Assembly: GCA_946902875.1 (NCBI GenBank)
Contig: OX336338.1
Coordinates: forward strand, 7,493,971-7,557,970
DNA length: 64,000 nucleotides
Origin: Nematopogon swammerdamellus
Taxonomy: Eukaryota; Arthropoda; Insecta; Lepidoptera; Adelidae
Direction of reading: 5' to 3'
The first letter of the stretch is position 1. Every line of letters begins with the position of its first letter. Positions 28,916 through 41,660 of this stretch are shown in pieces. Made by a program: the position numbers and the translations under genes. Under the pieces are notes generated by a model. It saw only the letters and a list, made by a program, of their open reading frames with translations, was not told the DNA's origin and ran no database searches.

Positions 28916-29394
28916 CTGTCGACAAGAAATTACATTCGTGAATACTCAAATAGTCGGAAAATAAAGTAATACAATTCGATTACCCTCAACAGTTGAAACT
29001 GAAGCATGTTGCAATAGTAGGGGTTGACTTTAAGCCTGCAAACTAATCCCTCTTGATCGGGGACCTTCGTGAAAAACCCCTTGATCCAGAGCCACCCCAT
29101 CAAGCCTGTTCTCCATGAAGGTCACAAGACGACCGGGCGGCTGGAAATCATTTTTTGTTAATTTGTCTCCAACCAGGAGGCACGTGTCATTTGAGGAACT
29201 TCAGGTGTCACGGAAGCGAAAGACGTTACCCCCCGAAACTAAAGCATATTATAATCCTTAAACTATACGTCCTAGATAAATAACTATACTGAAAATATAT
29301 TCAGTTGGATCGGTCGAAGGTTAAAATGTAACAGGATAAATTATGGGAAAATTCTGACCCTCTGTTTGAGGTTTTCCATAGAACTTCACATGGT

Positions 29395-29615
29395 CCGCAA
29401 CATCCAACCTACCTACTACACCCGTGCTGTCAACTAGGACTAGGTACCGTCTCTTTCGTCGTGCCGGTTACACTTTACTAAACGGACGCATATATAGCCG
29501 CTTCGACCGACCTCTCGTTCAGTGCCGTGGTACCAATCCGGACAGGTTAAGCCCTACCATCTAGCAAAGGAAAAGAAGGGAAGGGACTGCAGATTTACAT
29601 GGATCTTTTAGTAGA
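29395..29615 (-). mobile_element. Decayed tRNA/5S SINE body
   Basis: GTGCCGGTTACACTTTACTA, TAGCCGCTTCGACCGACCTC and GGTTAAGCCCTACCATCTAG follow the family body on the minus strand; the head is missing. Confidence 0.55.
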
Positions 29616-29619
29616 GCAA

Positions 29620-31020
29620 GTATCGCCTGATTTTTTTTTATGTTGGTTCGTTTCCTTTGTTGAGGGGGCGTTTAGAAGTTACAATCGAGTTCGTTAGACG
29701 TTGGAACTATTTTAAATAATTCATTATTACCTACCAACTTAGAACTCCATAAAAATATGGCTCTGATCGCTGTAAATTAGGACTTCTATGCAAATGTGAC
29801 GTGTGTTCACTCACTACACACACACACACACACGTTTGATCCCACTAACTAAATTATAGTCTAATCAGGGAAACAAAAAGTGGCCAGACTTCAATGTATA
29901 CAACTTATGTCTTATATCTGTTTGTCATTAGGCTGTCTGTTTTCTCAAATAACAAACAAACAAATAAATAAATAAATAAATAAATAAATAAAGACGATAC
30001 GAATTAATTCCACATTGGACAATAAGGATTTTAACGCGAGCAGAGCCACAGCTAATTTCTATACACCCTTGTGAGGTATGTGGGCAGCGAAGCTGCAGAC
30101 GCTGCTGGAAGAAACGCTCTCGTCACATACTTGAAATGAAATGAAATGTTTTTTTTTTCATAAGTAGGCAGGTTTGCAACATACACTTAACAGAACAGTT
30201 ATACCTAATAAATAACTATTTAATTAATAACATACCTAATAACCATGAAAAGTAGGGTCTGGGCGCAACGTATGATACTGAGCCGAGACCGAGACGACCC
30301 AGCATCGCTGATTTGACTTGTATGTAACGATATCTAATCTAGGTATCGACCAGCACAAACCCTTGACCTAGTAAATAGGTGCTAGTTCGACAAATCGATT
30401 GGCGCCTTGCCCACCACCGCTCGCGCTTTGTCGGAATTGCCCACCTCGCCTCTGCTATGACGACGCAAACATGGCAATTTTCCACTTGTCACACTGTGAC
30501 AACGATTAACAACGGCATGGCACCACAAGTAATTTCTCATTGCTTGGTACTAAAGGGGTGTTGATTACACATAATTAGGCACTGCGTATGTAATTTTGTG
30601 TTGTTTTATTCGTAAGAACTCACAGCATTCTAACAGTCAATAGTTAAATAAAAATGTTTCATGTATTCGATACAATTTCATTTACAACTAACAACAAAAG
30701 TTCTAACGCAACATTTTAAAAGTGTCAGAAATCAGAGGGTGTGGAATAATTTAGTAACTATCGGGCGCTCCGAAGTCAGGTCAAGGCGCTCCGCCCCGAG
30801 TACTGGGCCCGCATACCAGGGTCTACAGGGTACTCCTAGCCTAGCCTCACCCCTCACACTCACCCTCGCACTCACCCCACGCCTCATCCTCAGCTGTGGG
30901 CAGCTGATGGCCCACCTCCAAGGGGAAATTCCTATATTATGTTGCATATGTAACACCCCGCCTCCTCCGCCGTCCGAAAACCAGACACCCGCGATCTGTA
31001 GGTACTGATATACTCTTTCG
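29620..31020. other. Upstream/intron 1 of GS, no gene seen
   Basis: Contains CA and AATA microsatellites (29818-29832; 29965-29990) and a stretch at 30380-30550 whose open frame has no match. Nothing supported. Confidence 0.3.
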
Positions 31021-31275
31021 AAGAAAGTAAGTCACTATAAGAGCGAGGCCGAAGGCCGAGCAGCGTTCCCGTATCAACGAATTACTTTCTCAACATTCAC
31101 TCAAACATCAACGTTCCTAGAATTTGCAATGACATGGCGAAAGAAAACGTATACTTATTATTATCAATGAACTCGCTAATTTTTCTCGGGCATAATACGG
31201 TCGTTTTCCTGATGTTTCAAGTCTATTTTGCAGTATTCTTCAAAGGCAAGTTAATTTTAAGTTATATTAAAATAA

Positions 31276-32035
31276 AATCTATACATATAATAAAATCGTA
31301 GAGGTAAGAAAGTCTGTACATTGAATGTATTCGGAAAAAAACTAACCAGGGTGGCTTAAAATGAGATACTGAACATGTTAGAACAGTTTTTAAAATTTTT
31401 GTTTGTTTGTTTGTTTGTCTGTACGCGCATCACGCAAAAACCACTGAACGGAATTAGACGAAACTTTGTATAGTGGCAGTTTATATGCCGGGTTAACATA
31501 ATACGTAAAAAAAAATAACAAAAATAAAAAAAAAATTAACAATTATAAACATTATTGCGCGTTTAAAATCACGTAGTCCAAAGTACATAATTATATCTTG
31601 AGAACTGGCAGCAAATACAATTTGAATAAAATATTCATTTGAAATTTAAAAATAAGTATAGATACAACGAAAATGACAGTTCTTCTTTTTTATAACTTGA
31701 ACACAATAGTCTATACATATCTATTCTTTCTATACATATCATAAAATCGTAAATGCAAAAATGTCTATTTGTACGCGCATCTCGCAAAAACCACTGAACG
31801 GAATTTGACGAAACTTTTTATAGTGACAGTGTATATCCCGGATGAACATAATAATTAAAAAATATAATAAAAATCACGTAATCCAAAGTAAAGGTAAAAA
31901 ACAATTTTAAATGTCATGTTGACAACGGAGAACTGTCATCTTGACGTGAGCTGGCCGGTGACAAATTGTTTGATAAATAAAAATAATAATTGAAAGTCGA
32001 AGTTATGTCGCTGTCATTGGTGCAATAAAATTTAT
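31276..32035 (+). mobile_element. Two overlapping Helitron-like 5' ends
   Basis: TCTATACATATAATAAAATC (31277) and TCTATACATATCATAAAATC (31727) are both followed by GTACGCGCATC-C-GCAAAAACCACTGAACGGAAT. A start with TC and no TIR suits Helitrons; one is nested in the other. Confidence 0.5.
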
Positions 32036-32036
32036 A

Positions 32037-33568
32037 TATCTGTTGCCCGTGGCTTCGCTCGCGTGAAATTCGTATTTAAAAAAAAGAAAATAAGTAACTA
32101 AAGGCGGGCCCGAAGGCGGATCTGCGCTCACGAACGATATTCTTTCTCGATGAAAGTAACTAAGGGCGAGGCGGAAGGCGGAGCTGAGTTCAGGAAGAAG
32201 AAAAACATTCTTGAAGAAAGTAAGTAACTAAGGGCGAGGCCGAAGGCCGAGCTCTATTCTGGAAGACCATAAACCTTCTCGAAGAAAGTAAGTAACTATG
32301 GGCGAGGCCGCAGGCCGAACTGCGTTCAGGAAGAAGTTAAACCATCTTGAAGAAAGTAAGTAACTAAGGCGAGGCCGAAGGCCGAGCTAAGTTCGGATAA
32401 TTGAAAAACCATCTCGAAGAAAGCAAGTAACTAAGGGAGAGGCCGAAAGCCGAGCTGCGTTCAGGAAGAAGCTAAACCATCTTGAAGAAAGTAAGCAACT
32501 AAGGCGAGGCCGAAGGCCGAGCTACGTTCTGACAAATGATAAACCATCTCGAAGAAAGCAAGTAAGGGCGAGGCCGAAGGCCGAGCTGCGTTCAGGAAGA
32601 AGCTAAACCATCTCGAATAAAGTTAATTAATATTAAGATAGAGTTAATTTAATTTAAATTTTATTATAAAGTCCACGCTTCTAACGGCAAATATACCGTG
32701 CATCCTAGAACCTCGCGGTTATTCCCGGCTGGATGGCAAGAGGCCCGATGCTATCACCTTAGTGCCATGGACTAAGGGTAGTTCTTTGATATGGGACGCC
32801 AATTTTGTTCTCACATTGGCTCCAAGTCACGTTAGGACATCTTCAAGAGCGGCTGGCGCGGCCGAGGCTGGGGCGGAGAGCCTCAAACGCAGCAAATATA
32901 GAAATATAATTCAAGATTTCGAATTTGTTGCGTTTGCGGTTGAAACCCTCGGTCCGTGGAGCAGTGAAGCCAAAAGAGACTTGAGCTGGTTGACGCAACT
33001 GGTGTCCCGCCATCAAGGGCTTATGTACTTCATTCAAAGGGTAAGCCTTGCCATCCAGCGGGGTAATGCCGCAAGTGCTCTAATAACATTTGAAAATGCC
33101 CGTTTTGATAGTTATTTTAATGTTTGTTAGGTAGGTTTAATTCTTTAGTTATTAATATTACTTTTTTATTTTTATGAAATAAATAGATTGAGTAAACGAT
33201 ATTATATTCTATCGAAGAAAGGAAGTCTTTAAGGGCGAGGCCCGAAGGCGGAAGAGGGTTTTTGGTTTACCTGAACGCAGCTCGGCCTTTGGCTTCGCAC
33301 TTAGTTCCTTCCTTTCTTCCAGAAGGTTTATCGTCTTCCTGAACGCAGCTCGGCCTTCGGCCTCGCCCTTACTTACTTCCTTTATTTGAGAAAGGTTTAT
33401 CGTTTACCTGAAAGCAGCTCGGCCTTCGGCCTCGCCCTTAGTTAGTTACTTTCTTTAAGAAGGTTTATCGATTACCTGAACGCAGCTCGGCCTTCGGCCT
33501 CGCCCTTAGTTACTTACATTCTTATTTGGAATACGAATTTCACGCGAGCGGAGCCGCGGGCTCAGCTA
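32037..33568. mobile_element. 1.5-kb element with opposed GGCCGAAGGCC arrays around a retroelement relic
   Basis: Left end GCCCGTGGCTTCGCTCGCGT mirrors right end ACGCGAGCGGAGCCGCGGGC, CTCAGCTAGT. Eight units with GCGAGGCCGAAGGCCGAGCT lie at 32104, 32168, 32234, 32303, 32370, 32440, 32505 and 32569 (64-70 bp apart). Four reversed units lie at 33278-33505. Between the arms is the coding relic at 32690-33120. Confidence 0.65.
32690..33130 (+). pseudogene. Retroelement C-terminal domain relic, copy 1
   Basis: The frame reads SLIWDANFVLTLAPSHVRTS, then FEFVAFAVETLGPWSSEAKR and YFIQRVSLAIQRGNAASALI. It matches the copies at 53312 and 57400. Upstream, DGKRPDA-type sequence is in another frame. A fragment, not a gene of the host. 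Confidence 0.65.
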
Positions 33569-34097
33569 GTCTATTCATATAAATGTGATCATAATACCTA
33601 GTTATTTATAAGAATTATCAATTTTGACTATTTATAAATATACAACCAATTAAGTAAACAGTAAAATAAATTACAAAATCATTGTAGATTATTCGAAATA
33701 TCATGGACGAGCATTGATTAAGAAATCTAAAATATATTTATACAACTATCTACGTAATCATAAACTAAGTGGGTAATTAGGTCAGCACTTCAAAATAATC
33801 AGTCCCGTTTAATGTTATCAGTGCGGTGGTACCTACCTACTCATGCTCGGAAGCGTTCTAATTCTCTCAATAATGATTAGTTATTTAAGTATTGTGATGA
33901 TGAGTGACTGACGTTAATGTATACCTATACGTATATGTACTTATAATGAATATTATAATTAATTAAGTTGTTTGTTATTGACCTTATAGAACATATTAAT
34001 GTGTTAAACAACTATATTGAGTGTATTAAACAGCGTTTATTAATAAATTATGTATGTTTACCATAATTATGTTTACTTACTACGTAATATTTATCAC

Positions 34098-34335
34098 GGA
34101 TGCGTACCGATCGGTTCTGCAGATCTTTCCTCCACAGAACTGGTAAACTCTGGAACGCTCTACCTGCCCACATATTTCCCCCCCAGTACAGTCTCGGGTC
34201 CTTCAAGAGAGGCGTGAATAGACACCTGTCAGGCCGGCATGGCATTCGCAACCCCTGCGTACGACCGAATGTTCATGAACGTTGTTAGACACCTTATGGA
34301 TGGCTCGGCGCCACATGACGGCGCTTTCGATAAAA
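34098..34335 (+). mobile_element. CR1-like LINE 3' end, best preserved copy
   Basis: It encodes [20 protein letters not shown], then [20 protein letters not shown] and [11 protein letters not shown] before a stop, then the tail TTAGACACCTTATGG...CGGCGCCACATG. The LWNALP...FK..VN..L pattern is the usual end of CR1/L2-type ORF2. Confidence 0.7.
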
Positions 34336-34467
34336 TAATGTACCCTCCTATATTAATGAAATGTATGAATGTGTAACTAACTGTGTAGGTAGATGATAAT
34401 ATGTGTCACCGACTTGTTTGTTTATCCCTCCTCGTATCCCTCAGTACTCCAAAAACAATTTCGCATA

Positions 34468-34640
34468 TTGTATTTACACGCCACACGCTGCATCGGGGTA
34501 AGCAGAGTAGTCGGTGGTGTGCTGCAAGTACTCTTGTAAATTACAGCACAACACCGACCACCACATTTAGCAAAGTATTAGGAAAAGATAACTATGAAAC
34601 CCTCTTGATATTCTATGCAGCAAGTAAGGCAAGAAGACCC
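34468..34640 (+). repeat. Palindromic-core interspersed repeat
   Basis: CACGCTGCATCGGGGTAAGC, GTCGGTGGTGTGCTGCAAGT, TTACAGCACAACACCGACCA. Same family as 11735. Confidence 0.6.
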
Positions 34641-35039
34641 ATTTTATCTCCAACGTTTATATGTCTAAGCATATATAATGTTAAATTTAATTAAATATTT
34701 ATAAAAATAGATAGATATTATGTACATATGTCTGTAAGTATATACCTATTAGAATCAAGAAAATAAAACTAGCCTCCACTACAATTTTTATTGCTGTATG
34801 CTAATAGAGCAACCTGTAACTACATTGCTCAAAATATAATCGAGACAACTGGTTTTTCGGCTTTATAATTTTTTTTTATTACTTCATGGTTATATTTATA
34901 AATTTCAGTGTCAAAAATTATGCAGCCAAACTCACATGACACGTCAAGTTGAATAATGAAGTCAATGACAATAGTTACACTTCGTTCATAATCCGTAAAT
35001 ATTTTGTTTGTAGGATTCAGTCAGATAGATAGCTAGAAA

Positions 35040-35800
35040 TACTTTATTAAAAAGTTACAGTTTTCTTTATTGCTCCAAAAAACATTTTACAAAAACAAAC
35101 GATAAGTAATTTAGTTGAGGGCAAAGGCGGACATATCCCTTACAGGGGATTTCTCCCAGTCAACCTTTGGACGTTTGAGAGTCGTATGTTGCGAAATATA
35201 AGTAGGTAGTAGCAAAATACTTGAGTGTGGGAATGTTAAATACTATAACAATAATATACTACATAGGTACTACGTACATTACTATTTATTAGAAATACAT
35301 TATTCCTAAAAAAACATATTTTACCGTAACAGTTGACGCATTATGAATTGGAAAAGCGGAAATATCTACCCCTTACAAAGACTTTGTTCCAGTCGACTTT
35401 CGATTTTGTGGTTCAATCAAACATAAGTCTGTTTTGTTATGAATTTCTACAGAATAGGTCAAGATACTCTTAAATAATTTCAAAATGTTAGGTATTTATA
35501 CACAATAAATAATTTGTTTGTTTGTTTTAATTAGTATTTTGGTAAGTCAGTAAGTAATCTTTATACCACACCTAAGTAAGATTTAGATTTATGTTTAGTT
35601 TTAGATACTGGTAGATGTAAATTCTTTATTGCACACCAAAACATTAACAAACAATGACACATGAATAAAACATACAGAAGAGGTGCAGAAGAGCAATAGA
35701 AATGTACAAAAATACACAGAGAAACAAAAGAGCATTAGCGTGCAAAGGCGGACTTACCACTATAAGTGGTTTCTTCCAGTCAACCTATGATGAGAGTAAG
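35040..35800. repeat. Three pieces of a LINE/SINE 3' tail
   Basis: Blocks GGCGGACATATCCCTTACAG with TTTCTCCCAGTCAACCTTTG recur near 35125-35175, 35355-35405 and 35740-35785. A reversed copy at 60490-60625 ends in AATAAAGCATTTTCTATCTA. Confidence 0.45.
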
Positions 35801-35964
35801 TGAAGAAGAATAAAGGCAAGGGTAAATGCAGACAGAAAAGTAGGTTATAAATAAGTAAAATAACCAATTGAAAATAACAAAATTTTATTGTTATCAATCA
35901 CTAAAATAAAGTATTAATAAGGTACCTGCAGGTAAGTGGGTATAGTGAATATTAAAAAAAAAGG

Positions 35965-36215
35965 CCAAGTTCGAGTCGGACTCGCGCATGGAGGTTCCGC
36001 ACCACAAAAAAAAACGCTGAAAAAACACGTTTCTTGTACGCGGAACCCCCTTCATTTTTCGATTTTCTTTTTTTTATTGTTTGTTGTATTGTCAGCCTTC
36101 GCCAATATACAGGCATCGGACGGACGGACGGACAGACATACAGACGGACAGACAGAAATTGTAGGCTTAGTAATAGGCTTCCCTATACGGGGTGCCGAAA
36201 CTAAAAAAATATGAT
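35965..36215 (+). mobile_element. SINE-like repeat copy (GGCCAAGTTCGAGTCGGACT)
   Basis: GGCCAAGTTCGAGTCGGACT, TTCTTGTACGCGGAACCCCC, CGGACGGACGGACGGACAGA, GTAGGCTTAGTAATAGGCTT. Same family as 15967. Confidence 0.6.
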
Positions 36216-36627
36216 TTTCCTAGAGATGAGTAGCGGCGCGTGTTTCATGTTTTCCACCGGCCAACCTTTCCGTCACCCCTGTCGGTGCACGCACACGCAG
36301 AGCGCATGCTCCTGCAGTGTTGAGTTATTTCGGTGAGCTGGCGCGATCTCCTCCATCCTCCATCCACAGCCGACCGACGTTAATGCACTTTACTAGACTC
36401 GTCCCCTGCCAAGGCCGAAGGGGCGTCAGCTGACTGTCTTCGTTTTCCTCATTAGTAACTACTGAAGACAGTCACTTGGAAGGTCAGCCAGATTACGTAT
36501 CTTATCTCTTAAAACAGATACCTACCTAGATATAAACACTTAGGTTAATTTATCGAGGACTTTGTTGGAGCCGCCCTGGCAACTATAAATGTATTGAATG
36601 GACAAGAACGTGTAATGCAGATGACGT

Positions 36628-36785
36628 TGTCAGCCTCGGTAGCTCAGTGGTGCGGTCGGACACCTGGGCGCAGTCAGTACTTGAATGGGTGACCGCTCGA
36701 CCGTTGGAGGCCTTCCAGGAGGGAATCCACGTAAAAATTTTGGTCCCTTCCCTTCTTACCTTACTAGGTGGTAGGGTTTTAGATG
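36628..36785 (+). mobile_element. tRNA/5S SINE head, internally deleted
   Basis: CGGTAGCTCAGTGGTGCGGT (A-box part), GTCAGTACTTGAATGGGTGA (5S part), then GGAGGGAATCCACGTAA (degraded B box) and the start of the body (GTAGGGTTT). Confidence 0.65.
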
Positions 36786-36934
36786 AGACGGAAGTTAACT
36801 TCTCCATACAAAATCGTCTTTCGGCATTTATGTTTTATAGCCTCCTAAACCTTATCCGATTAAAAAAAAAGTTTCTTGTCTTTTGGACAGTCCAATCTAC
36901 GTTCCTACACCCACGAAGAAGAGTTTTTTTATAC

Positions 36935-37187
36935 AAGGTCTTTCAATAGTAGGTATCTATACGCTAAGGGGTGTATGTGTATCAGATACTGATCACGTTC
37001 CCATACCATTTTTTTATGACGATAAAAAAAAACGTACTTATTAAGGTGAAATACGCGCACTTCACGTATTAAATTTGAGGAATGAGTAGGTTTTTTATAT
37101 AGTAAAAAAAAATTGGTATGGGAACGTGATCAGTATCTGATACACATACACCCCTTAGCGTACCGTTACCTACTAATGAAAGACCTT
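36935..37187. mobile_element. TIR MITE, 253 bp
   Basis: AAGGTCTTTCAATAGTAGGT mirrors ACCTACTAATGAAAGACCTT; the arms hold GGGGTGTATGTGTATCAGAT and its mirror, about 80 bp each with few differences. Flanks are AT microsatellite, so the duplication is unclear. Confidence 0.75.
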
Positions 37188-37294
37188 ATATATATATATA
37201 TATTATTTATTACAAATATTGAATTGACTATCCACTTATCACTGCCTAAATCGGCAAGATAGCATATCATCAATACTCAATATACTAATAATAC

Positions 37295-37608
37295 ATTGGA
37301 TAATAATTAATAGGGATCGTCATGGATTTTTAGAAATATTTTCTGTATCTGTATATATGAATGTATGTATGTTCCTCCATAACTCTTAAACCCATCATCC
37401 GAATTCTATGAAACTTAGTACCAGCACATATTTTGATTATACGGGGCACAGGATAGGCTAAATAAAATTCAGTTCCGGTTACGCTAAGATGTGGCTCTCA
37501 TACAAACTTGTTCTGCCCGCCGAAATAAAGGTACAGGTAGCGGGCTTACTTAATTTGTTCTTTTTAAATACGAATTTCACACGAGCGAAGCCGCGGACAA
37601 AAGCTAGT
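37295..37608 (+). mobile_element. Helitron-like non-autonomous element (copy B)
   Basis: Parallel to 21160-21500: GTATGTTCCTCCATAACTCT, GATGTGGCTCTCATACAAAC, GAATTTCACACGAGCGAAGC, ACAAAAGCTAG|T. Confidence 0.6.
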
Positions 37609-38512
37609 TCTTAAAAAAATTCTAATTCATGGTTTTTAAACAGCAGGCCGATCGCATCAGAGGACATTTAGCTAGCCAGACTCTAGTTGTAGCCGTTGGA
37701 GTAATAGTGCATTGAATATTTGCACGTTATCGATATCTGTTTCGTACTAAGGTAGAATTTTAGAGCTAAGAGGTATACCAGAAGCATAGGGTGCATGAAG
37801 TACATCTTGAATTTTGACCACCTTATTTGTAGAAGAAAATATAAACGAATTTTATGTATTTATTAACATACCTAGGTATTAGTTAGATAATAACCATTCA
37901 GATTTTTTATTTTTGAATAAAAAATTTAAACCTCAAAATGTTGTATGAAAAAAAGTCATGGAAAAAATTATATGTCTTCTCGTCCTCGATTTTGAAATTA
38001 GCTATGTACCTACGTACGTTTTCGAAACTTAGGTACCACACTCATTCCGTCAATTCGCCTAATATTTAAGAAAATTGAAGTAGATTTAACTCCTTTTTCC
38101 AAGAGTACCTATAAAGTAACGTTTGGTACGGGCACAGAATAGAAAAGAGGTACGGGCACCGAGCAAAATAGTACGGTCAATAGGTTGAAGATACCTACCT
38201 AATGGGCAAAGTGCGTAATTCTACTATAATGTAGTGCGTTTAAAGATAGTATGGAAGCAGCGCGAGGTGCAAGGTTCAATGACCGCAGCACGCGCCGAAT
38301 GTTCTTCCGAGAGATAACAGCTGTTTTAGGAATCCGCGCCAGCCGCCAACCCTATTTTTCTATCTACTAAATAGGTAATAGAGATTGTGCCGAATGTATT
38401 GTAAATTGTAATTGATTGTAGCATCGCGTCGTGGTGACCCATTTCCACGTTACAATCAAACGTGGAATAAATGTGTAGGTATAAAAAGTTTGAATGCATT
38501 TTTAATCGACTT

Positions 38513-38945
38513 AAAAAAAAAGAGGTTATCAATTCGACCCGTATGTACCTATGTGATATCGATGGAATTGCACAATATTCGTATACGTTAGTCTATGTGG
38601 GCTTCTAAAGAGGTGTGCCAAATTTCATAAGTGTATGTATGTATGTTTGTATGTATGTATGTCCACGCATTTTTCAGAAGCTATTAATCGGATTGTGACC
38701 ATTATTTTTATTGGCTTACATTTACTTCAACTTAAGGAACATTGCAAGTTTTATCAAAATCGGGTCATTCGTTTTCAAGATATAAGCTGTTAAGTGTGTC
38801 AAACGGGCGAATAATTCTATACCACGGCAACCGATTTCTGTAAGAATAACAGAAATTTTATGTGATACCTACTCGTATTACTAACAAGAGTGAAATAAAA
38901 AAACTGTTCAAAGAAAAACATTGAACCGACTTCAAAAAACAACTA
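38513..38945. repeat. Interspersed repeat with ATGT microsatellite
   Basis: CGACTTAAAAAAAAAGAGGT to ACCGACTTCAAAAAAC, with GTATGTATGTTTGTATGTAT inside. Recognised as a common moth repeat; class uncertain. Confidence 0.4.
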
Positions 38946-39187
38946 CCTACTTAGAACTAAAAACTATTAAATAATTGAGTTGAAGGCGGTACAAAAGCAC
39001 ACCAGAAAATTATTGATGAAACAATAATAAAGAAGTCTGTATGTATGTAAGCCTACCTATCCCGAAATCTTAAATATAAATCTTAATTCATTCACAATGT
39101 AGATACCTAACTAGAATTGTTCCAAGGGTCGGATAGAACATTTCGTTCGTCTTTATATTGCTAATCGGTGATTGAGGACGCCGCCAG

Positions 39188-40455
39188 CTCAATTGAACTT
39201 ACTATGCAAATATGAAGCCAGATCTACATTATGCGCCAACCGACCGAAGTCAGTTTACACTCAATACAAACAAAGAAAATCACTGCGACGAAGGCGACGA
39301 TACGGAACCTTTGTGTGTGTACGTTGTTCACACTTGTCCAGTTTTTAATATGACGCGATACGTTGATACACATAATACACTGTAGCTTTCTATATAGCAC
39401 TGCCGTTCTATTTTAGCGTCTTTGGACAGCGTGACTCCCGGCATCGGAGAATTGTGGGCCTTCATTCGTACAATATTAGTTTCTGAATCGTGTACTTAGC
39501 TAACTAATAGCTACGTCGTTTATGAAATTCTAATAATTTTACGATCTTTCTGTGAATGTACTACCAGCCAGCTGACCTGCTTGTGAATGGAAATTTTACG
39601 TGTGGTCTAGCTACCCATAAGACCACACGTAAAATTTCCAATTTTACGTGTGGTCTACCGAAAATTTTGATACTATTTCAGTGCAGGCAGCCAATACAAG
39701 GGAGACATGCCACCGTGCATCCACAGGATCATGGTGTAATGGGTTGACATAAATCTAGAAAACTATTTTTCCGAAACAAATTTCCATCGACAACCCTGAG
39801 AAGCGCCGCCGCCGCGCCGCGCGTTTCTTTGTCTTTCGCCTGTTTGTTGCGCAGTTGCGCTCGTCCGATCCGAACTGTAGCGTCAAGTCATCTCCATCAC
39901 TTTCAAACGAAAGTTCATTCAAGGAGGGAAATGAAGGGAAGCACTGACATGACACATAGTTCAACCGGTTTCATGGGCTGTCATCACGGATGTTGTACGT
40001 GAAAAATGAAATTTACTAAAATCATCAGCAAATCAATCAATTATCAATCATTATCATTATCAATTAGCAATCATTTATCAGCAAAACTGACAAACGAGAC
40101 AGGTACGATAGGTGGGTAGGATATTTTGAGTGAAATGACAAAATGACATTGCGATTTCCTAACGAGATTTTTCTCATTCGGGCGTTGTATTCTCTTTGAT
40201 TTGGGCTAGTGATTGACCTGCGAAAATAGTGTCTTTCCTCGGTGTTGGTTGATGCGGAGACGGAATTTAAATGTACCTAAGTATAAATTTTAGTCAAAAT
40301 ATCGTATGAATTAACGAATGATAAAAACTTGGATAAAAATTCCGTATCGTCGTCGCCTTCGGCGCAGTGATTTTCTTTGTTTGTGTTGAGTGTAAACTGG
40401 CTTCTGTTGGCTAGGGCGCATAATGTAGATCTGGCTTCATTTGCATAGTTAAATC
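39188..40455. repeat. 1.27-kb segment bounded by about 120-bp inverted repeats
   Basis: TATGCAAATATGAAGCCAGA, CTACATTATGCGCC, CAAAGAAAATCACTGCG, GATACGGAA on the left (39200-39310) reappear inverted at 40337-40450. The middle has a 51-bp hairpin at 39589-39639 and a SINE tail at 39925-40005. Confidence 0.5.
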
Positions 40456-41384
40456 TCTTCGAAAAATCTAAAAAAAATATGATGTTTCACCACCGGCACC
40501 GGCGCGCGGCGGCGGCGGCGGGGCGAACCCAGGGTACCGATGGTCGGGTCCCAAAGAGAGAAACCTCCGGACTATGCGCGTAGTGTCGAGCCAGGGCTGC
40601 CTTCTGGATCTGACCCTTAACCCAACTCACTCTTTTTAGTCATAGTTAAATCACTATCTACCCCGAAAATCTCTCTGCGTGGTGTGCTTCGTGTAGTGTT
40701 TGTTTCGTTCTATACAAAGCCGAAGACGCCAGCATCGACAAACACGATGAGCACGCTACGCTATTTAGTGCCTACGCTACGCATGCCAAGCCAAGTCCAA
40801 TCAAGGTGAAATTCAGCCGAAGAGCTGGCGACAAGCGACCAAGCATAAAGGAAGCAACGAAGCTTCCGCCTTAGTTTTTGCATTAAGTAAAACCCAACAG
40901 TACCTACCTATTAAAAATCGGTTTCTTCTGATTAATGTTACTCTCAAACCGTTCTATTCTATTCTATTATTACTGTGAGTTTGATGTTAGAAAAAAAGAT
41001 ATCTAAAGGCAATCATAATTTTGTTACTATTACTCGACTATCATATGGTGGAGACAAAAAGACGGGTGCACCTACCCGTTACCACCACCGACTTGACAAT
41101 ATCCTTGGTTACCACATGATTAGGTTATCTCTTGTAACTCCTCTAAATAGGTACTGCGAGACATTTACCAAAAATTTACTCATCACATGCCCATAGACAA
41201 TTCAAGTAAAATGGCAAATGAGCAAGGAAGTCTTGCTGTATTTTGCTCTCGACTTTGCTAGAAAAGTGGTCACCTGAATCTCCTTTTACAGTTTGGAAAT
41301 TTGAAATACGAACTCTCCTAGCAGACCGAAACTAGCACTGTTCATGAAATGAACTTATCATAATTTGTGTGTGTGAGAAATAAA

Positions 41385-41660
41385 ATTGCTTCATACTGTT
41401 TTCGGTAGATGGTTTGCATACACTTTTTAGTTTCTTGTATGTGGATCCCGTGAATTTTTTACTTTTTCTTATTTTGATTATTTGTTGTTATATCGGCCAT
41501 AATAATAACACATATTCTGTGAAAATTTCACAGAATATGTGAAATTTTCAATAAATACAGCCCTCGGACAGACCGACGGACAGTCAACTAGACAGATAGA
41601 GAGACGGTGTAGGCTTAGTAATAGGGTCCCGTACGACGGATACGGAACCCTAACAAAAGT
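41385..41660 (+). mobile_element. SINE-like repeat copy with internal palindrome
   Basis: TTTCTTGTATGTGGATCCCG, ATATCGGCCATAATAATAAC, then ATTCTGTGAAAATTTCACAG (a local palindrome from duplication of AATATGTGAAATTTTC), ending GGATACGGAACCCTAA. Confidence 0.6.
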
